Notes under the pieces: model-generated
The model's input: the letters and a program-made list of their open reading frames with translations, nothing else
Told to the model about the DNA's origin: nothing
Database searches by the model: none
In this document: one piece after another, positions 60,450-64,000 of the stretch
Layout of the letters: every line of letters starts with the position of its first letter
How positions within the stretch are numbered: the first letter of the stretch is position 1
Source: Chersky-806 sp038252255
Lineage (GTDB): Bacteria; Actinomycetota; Acidimicrobiia; IMCC26256; JAENVU01
Direction of reading: 5' to 3'
Assembly (NCBI GenBank): GCA_038252255.1
Contig: JBBSAM010000002.1
Span: 62,001 to 126,000, forward strand
Length of the DNA stretch: 64,000 nt
Translations under genes and position numbers: made by a program

Positions 60450-60854
60450 TTAGTGCGTTCCCTCCCGATGGCTGGATCGCACCAGTGCGGCCGCAGCCGC
60501 GGCGCACAGCAGCAGAAATACTCCGGCCATCGCGAGGATGGTCTCGGAACCAGTGGTATCGGGCAGCGCGGCTGCGGACGCCCCCGTCGCAGCCGCGCTG
60601 CCCAGCACAGTCGCAGTCTCAGTGGTGGCCCCCGTCCGAACCACCCTGCCAACCGCGGCCGCGATCAATGTCGACCTTGCCGTCGTGGCGCCCCTGTCCA
60701 TCGCCACGACCAAACCTGTTGCCGCGCCGGCCGTGGCCGGAGCGAGCTCGTCGCCCGAGAGACCCGGGCGCGCTCCCAGAAGGGCCGCAGTGCCGGCGAG
60801 GAGCGCCAGCGTGCCGGCGGTGAGCCGGCGGGCCGTTCGGGAGGACTGTCGCAT
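60450..60854 (-). CDS. Small secreted surface protein with LPxT-like sorting signal
   Basis: 134 residues: signal peptide (RQSSRTARRLTAGTLALLAGTAALLG), an alanine/threonine-rich extracellular part, then LPDTTG, a hydrophobic helix (ILAMAGVFLLLCAAAAAAL) and basic tail VRSSHREGTH, the order of a sortase substrate. The pentapeptide is LPDTT rather than LPxTG, so anchoring is uncertain. No sortase gene is in the window. GAGGTGG precedes the ATG. The start codon is inside one arm of the helix at 60848-60940. Confidence 0.65.
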   Translation of the reverse strand: MRQSSRTARRLTAGTLALLAGTAALLGARPGLSGDELAPATAGAATGLVVAMDRGATTARSTLIAAAVGRVVRTGATTETATVLGSAAATGASAAALPDTTGSETILAMAGVFLLLCAAAAAALVRSSHREGTH

Positions 60855-60956
60855 GAGCCACCTCGGTGCGAATCGGAGAGACCAAGCCCCATGAAGAGCT
60901 GGGGCCGGTTTCGCACTGGCTCCCCGCAGGCTCATGCGACCAGTGATCGCCTGCGG
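60848..60956. ncRNA. Candidate structured RNA with alternative helices, strand unresolved
   Basis: Three nested helices: P1 of 12 bp (60848-60859 with 60929-60940), P2 of 7 bp (60866-60872 with 60910-60916), P3 of 6 bp (60886-60891 with 60900-60905) with an 8-base loop. A second set competes: an 8-bp helix 60924-60931 with 60949-60956 interlocked with 60914-60919/60940-60945, a pseudoknot order. On the minus strand P1 would hide the surface-protein start codon; on the plus strand it would lie in the moaA leader, where two extra G-U pairs extend the helices. It matches no riboswitch consensus I know. Confidence 0.5.
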
Positions 60957-61143
60957 ATCAACGCCTCCCCGAGGTGTGACCTGTCTCTGTTGTCAGTGCG
61001 GTGCCTGCCTCCCAGTGGCGCCGCTCGAGAGCAGTAAACCACTCTGCGCGCGAGGTTGGAATAGGGCAACCGGCCCAAAAGTGCCGCCGGTCACGTCCGG
61101 ATTCCCCGGGAGCCCGACGCAGCTGCTGTGGCACTCTGAGGGG

Positions 61144-62151
61144 GTGCAGTCGACGCTGGTTCCGTTGATCGATCCGTACGCCCGCCGGGTGCGGGACCTG
61201 CGGCTCTCGGTCACCGACCGCTGCAACTTCCGGTGCACCTACTGCATGCCCGAGGAGGGTATGGAGTGGCTGCCCCGGTCCGAGCTGCTGACCTACGAGG
61301 AGCTGGCCCGGATCGCGCGGGTGTGCGTCGAGCGGTGGGGCTTCGACGGGATCCGGGTCACCGGTGGCGAGCCGACGGTCCGAGCCCACCTGCCGCGGCT
61401 CTTCGAGCTCCTGCGCCCGCTCGGCGTGGACCTCGCGATGACGACGAATGGGGTTCGCCTGCCCGAGGTCGCACACGATCTCGCGGCAGCCGGCCTGCAG
61501 CGGGTCAACATCTCGCTCGACACGCTCCGACCCGAGACGTTCCGCGCGCTCACCCGTCGCGACGAGCTCGATCGGGTCCTCGCCGGTGTCGACGCTGCGC
61601 TCGACGCGGGCTTGTCGCCGGTGAAGATCAACTGTGTCGTGATCCGCGGTGTGAACGACGACGAGGTCGTCGATCTCGCCGCGTTCGGCCGCACGTATGG
61701 AGTCGGCGTGCGGTTCATCGAGTTCATGCCGCTCGACGCGCAAGGCGAGTGGACGATGGACCAGGTCGTGCCGGCGCAGGAGATCCTCGAGCGGATCGAC
61801 GCGGTGTTCCCACTCGGGGACGAGGCCGAGACGCAGACCGGCGCGCACGTCGAACCCGCGGCCCGGGTCAGGTACCGCGACGGGGTCGGCGACGTCGGTG
61901 TGATCGCGAGCGTGACCGAGCCGTTCTGCGAGAGCTGCGACCGCGTGCGCATCACCGCGGAGGGCAAATTCCGGACCTGCCTCTTCGCGTTGGAGGAGAC
62001 GGACCTTCGCGCGGTGATGCGCGACGGCGGCACGGATGCCGACCTCGCCGCGGCGATCGAAGCGGCAGTCGGCACGAAATGGGCCGGGCACCGGATCGGC
62101 CAGGTCACGTTCGTGCGGCCGGGGCGGTCGATGAGCCAGATCGGCGGATAG
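61144..62151 (+). CDS. moaA: GTP 3',8-cyclase MoaA
   Basis: Radical SAM enzyme for the first step of molybdenum cofactor synthesis. The SAM cluster cysteines are C27, C31, C34 (DRCNFRCTYC); GGEPTVR and the second cluster cysteines (FCESCDRVRIT and the FRTCLF cysteine) follow; it ends in the catalytic-type GG. 335 residues from GTG 61144; the frame is open upstream but that part overlaps the structured leader. Twenty-two bases before moaC. Confidence 0.96.
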   Translation: MQSTLVPLIDPYARRVRDLRLSVTDRCNFRCTYCMPEEGMEWLPRSELLTYEELARIARVCVERWGFDGIRVTGGEPTVRAHLPRLFELLRPLGVDLAMTTNGVRLPEVAHDLAAAGLQRVNISLDTLRPETFRALTRRDELDRVLAGVDAALDAGLSPVKINCVVIRGVNDDEVVDLAAFGRTYGVGVRFIEFMPLDAQGEWTMDQVVPAQEILERIDAVFPLGDEAETQTGAHVEPAARVRYRDGVGDVGVIASVTEPFCESCDRVRITAEGKFRTCLFALEETDLRAVMRDGGTDADLAAAIEAAVGTKWAGHRIGQVTFVRPGRSMSQIGG

Positions 62152-62173
62152 CCCCCGCCCCTAGACTGTCGGG

Positions 62174-62674
62174 ATGGCTTCCGAGTTCACGCACCTCGAC
62201 CCGCTCGGTCGTGCCCGCATGGTCGACGTGTCGGCCAAGGACCCGAGCCACCGGCGGGCCGTCGCTCGGTGCCGGGTCTACATGGAGGCGGACACGGCCT
62301 CGAAGATCGCGTCGGGTGCGATCAGCAAGGGCGACGTGCTCGCCGTGGCCCGGGTGGCCGGGATCCAGGCCGCCAAGCAGACGGCCAACCTGCTCCCGCT
62401 CTGCCACCCACTGCTCGTGGGGTCCGTGTTCGTGAACTTCCGGATCGAGGAGGGCCACGTCGAGGTCGAGACCCAGGTGGACTGCGTGGACCGGACCGGG
62501 GTCGAGATGGAGGCGCTCACCGGGTGTGCTGTGGCCGCATTGACCGTCTACGACATGTGCAAGTCGAGCGATCGGGGCATGACGATCGGCGACCTCGCGC
62601 TCTGGGAGAAGACCGGTGGACGCTCCGGGGTCTGGCGCCGCCCGGGCCGCGATCTGGACGATTTCGCGCTCTGA
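62174..62674 (+). CDS. moaC: Cyclic pyranopterin monophosphate synthase MoaC
   Basis: 166 residues. Signatures: MVDVSAKDPSHRRAVARCRV, ANLLPLCHPLLVG with the catalytic-loop histidine, DRTGVEMEALTG, the lysine-containing YDMCKSSDRGM. It converts the MoaA product to cPMP. Operon partner of moaA. No moaE, moaD-specific or mogA gene is in the window. Confidence 0.97.
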   Translation: MASEFTHLDPLGRARMVDVSAKDPSHRRAVARCRVYMEADTASKIASGAISKGDVLAVARVAGIQAAKQTANLLPLCHPLLVGSVFVNFRIEEGHVEVETQVDCVDRTGVEMEALTGCAVAALTVYDMCKSSDRGMTIGDLALWEKTGGRSGVWRRPGRDLDDFAL

Positions 62675-62684
62675 GGCGCGGCTC

Positions 62685-62701
62685 GCGCGCCCTCGGCGCG
62701 C
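62685..62701 (+). terminator. Hairpin after moaC
   Basis: GCGCGCC (62685-62691) pairs with GGCGCGC (62695-62701) around a 3-base loop, 10 bases after the moaC stop; no T tract. The remaining gap to 62869 shows no gene that I can support. Confidence 0.45.
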
Positions 62702-62868
62702 CGGGCATCACTTGCCGAACAAGTGTTCGTCGGCGGGCTCGACTCCGACGCGGAGTGGCGTCTAAGGTCGACTCTGGTTCTTGCGGAGGGCCACCTTGAA
62801 GCCCGGGTATCCACCGTTTCGCGCCCACCGCTCGTTAGCGTCCGCCTCACGGAAAGCGACAGGGAGCC

Positions 62869-63450
62869 TTGGCGATTCCCGTACTTGTAGTTCTCGCGGT
62901 GCTTTGGGCGGCCTTCTTTCTCTGGCCCCTCGTGTCGGGTCGAAGCAGCTCCGGGCGGCGGTCGGATTCGATCGGCGACTTCAGCTACCGGCTCGGCGTG
63001 ATCGGCAAGACCGGCGGCCACAACCGGCGGCGCCGGTCCACCCCGCCGGCGATCCCCGTCGCGATGCCTCCGGCGATCCCGCCCGCGCGCCCGCTGCACG
63101 CGGCGGTCCCCGGAGCGAACGGCCAGGGTCCGCGCGGCGCAGTCCCGCGAGCGGCCGCGCCCGTGCTCGGCCTGCCCCACCCCGGCATGACGCGGTCGCA
63201 GCGTCGCCGCCGTGATGTGCTGCTCATCCTCGGTGTCGGGGTGCTGAGCACGTTGCTGCTGGCGATCGTGGCCGGGAACCCGCTCTTCTGGCTGGTGCAG
63301 GGCCTCACCGACGTTCTGCTCGCCGGCTACCTGCTCCTGCTCGTCCGCATGAAGCGGACGGACAGCCAGCGCCGGGCGAAGGTGCACTACCTGCCCGGTC
63401 CGGCCAGTGCACCGGCGCTCGTGCTCCGGCGCAGCAGCGTCTCCTCCTAG
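62869..63450 (+). CDS. GlpR/Rv0996-like divisome membrane protein
   Basis: 193 residues: an amino-terminal helix (2-22), a long proline/alanine/arginine-rich disordered segment (25-110), then two helices (about 117-137 and 142-162) and a short basic tail. This layout and its position after galU, moeA and moaC fit mycobacterial Rv0996 and corynebacterial GlpR, the membrane receptor that brings the gephyrin-like Glp and FtsZ together. Recognition is by layout and context, not strong sequence motifs. The only usable start is TTG 62869, with AGGGA just before it. Confidence 0.68.
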   Translation: MAIPVLVVLAVLWAAFFLWPLVSGRSSSGRRSDSIGDFSYRLGVIGKTGGHNRRRRSTPPAIPVAMPPAIPPARPLHAAVPGANGQGPRGAVPRAAAPVLGLPHPGMTRSQRRRRDVLLILGVGVLSTLLLAIVAGNPLFWLVQGLTDVLLAGYLLLLVRMKRTDSQRRAKVHYLPGPASAPALVLRRSSVSS

Positions 63451-63464
63451 CTAGATTCGAGCCC

Positions 63465-64000
63465 GTGAATCGGGCCGAGGAGATCGCGCGTGCAGGTGAC
63501 GTGCTCCGCGGCGTCCTGGAGGCGAAGCACCGCGCCCGCGAGGTGACGCTCGGCGCGTCGCGCCAGACGATCCAGTGCGCGGCCGCGTCGATCCGGGCCA
63601 CCCACCGCGGTGAGTTCGAGCGGGCCGAGGAGCTCGCGGCCGAGGGCGCCGCCCATCTCGCCCGGGCGGACGAAGCCGTCGCCGCGCACCAGGACGTCCG
63701 TCACGGCGGCTACCTGCACGACGCGAAGAAGGAGTACGCCGAGGCGCGCATCACGCTGGCCTTCGTTCGGGGCGATCCGCTCCCGCCGCCGGCGGACCTC
63801 GGCGTCGAGCCGCCGGCGTATCTCAACGGACTGGCGGAGGCGGCGAGCGAGCTGCGCCGGCACATCCTGGACTGCCTGCGAGCGGATCGGCTCGAGCGGG
63901 CCGAGATGCTGCTCGCCACGATGGACGACGTGTACGGGTTGCTCGTAACCATCGACTATCCCGACGCCGTCACCGGGGGGTTGCGCCGCACGACCGACGC
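63465..64000 (+). CDS. Translin-like RNA-binding protein, 3' end outside window
   Basis: 178 codons of an all-helical protein: GEFERAEELAAEGAAHLARAD, KKEYAEARITLAFVRGDPLPPP, AYLNGLAEAASELRRHILDCLR, MDDVYGLLVTIDYPDAVTGGLRRTTD. The helix order and the closing DYPDAVTGGLRR segment are those of prokaryotic translin, mostly known from archaea. Eukaryotic translin/TRAX binds and cuts small RNAs; bacterial members are unstudied. GTG start 14 bases after the GlpR-like gene. Confidence 0.8.
   Translation, partial: MNRAEEIARAGDVLRGVLEAKHRAREVTLGASRQTIQCAAASIRATHRGEFERAEELAAEGAAHLARADEAVAAHQDVRHGGYLHDAKKEYAEARITLAFVRGDPLPPPADLGVEPPAYLNGLAEAASELRRHILDCLRADRLERAEMLLATMDDVYGLLVTIDYPDAVTGGLRRTTD

Noticed and set aside
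60538..60894. Plus-strand 118-residue frame opposite the LPDTTG protein
   Set aside because: It lacks any domain or ribosome site, whereas the minus frame has signal peptide, sorting signal and ribosome site.
60848..60956. c-di-GMP-I or Moco riboswitch
   Set aside because: The conserved GCAAA/ACGCAAAGC core of GEMM and the Moco aptamer core were not found on either strand.
62702..62868. Small minus-strand gene ending VEPADEHLFGK
   Set aside because: The frame is closed by a stop 20 codons upstream and contains no start codon.

Overview
The window is a gene-dense, uniformly high-GC chromosomal segment of an actinobacterium. Markers are CarD, WhiB, RadA-DisA, ClpC, the YacL-IspD-IspF-CysS-RlmB block, coproheme decarboxylase HemQ, wax-ester synthase, the PAC2 family, and a GalU-MoeA-MoaA-MoaC-membrane protein block like the mycobacterial galU/moeA/Rv0996 neighbourhood. 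Gene content suggests Acidimicrobiia or another deep actinobacterial lineage; this is inference, since no 16S gene is present. Almost all genes look like core chromosome. No integrase, transposase, phage module or CRISPR array was seen.

Layout: 1-6.6 kb, a polyprenyl synthase (cut by the edge), ClpC, an LppM-like lipoprotein, a decapitated HAD gene abutting a 73-bp inverted repeat, a thioesterase and a cupin. 6.6-16.8 kb, information processing and isoprenoids: RadA, DisA (c-di-AMP), a hydrolase, a Crp-type regulator, CarD, a PIN/TRAM protein, IspD, IspF, CysS, RlmB, tRNA-Thr and a LytR_C protein. 16.8-22.4 kb, a compatible-solute block: OtsB, OtsA, a TreT-like glycosyltransferase, glycerate kinase and GpgS. 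22.4-30.7 kb, a SAM-type riboswitch with threonine synthase and a ubiquitin-like sulfur carrier, an FTR1-cupredoxin fusion behind an IdeR-type box with a DtxR regulator, GroEL behind two CIRCE elements, a lipoprotein, HemQ and a NIL-domain protein.

30.7-45 kb: a 1444-residue PAS/GAF/GGDEF/EAL protein, NUDIX, lipoprotein, WS/DGAT, amidase, metallo-beta-lactamase fold, M20 peptidase, PAC2, an APH-like kinase and WhiB. 45-57 kb: LysR, VOC, PAP2 and flippase-like membrane proteins, hydrolase, a TPP enzyme, thioesterase, TldD/TldE with a 22-codon ORF between them, HAD, SAF and an FmdB/Ruc-like protein. 57-64 kb: PlsY, GalU, a 57-bp tandem repeat, MoeA (or its divisome paralogue Glp), a small surface protein with an LPxT-like sorting signal, a candidate structured RNA, MoaA, MoaC, a GlpR-like membrane protein and a translin-like protein cut by the right edge.

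The most unusual features are the nested and partly mutually exclusive helices at 60848-60956, the iterated repeats at 21273-21423 and 58904-59088, the inverted repeat at the break point of the HAD pseudogene, the permease-lipoprotein fusion, and the small ORF coupled to both TldD and TldE. Several genes were given later starts than the longest frame because of ribosome-binding sites or family length (DisA, FTR1, thioesterase, LysR).
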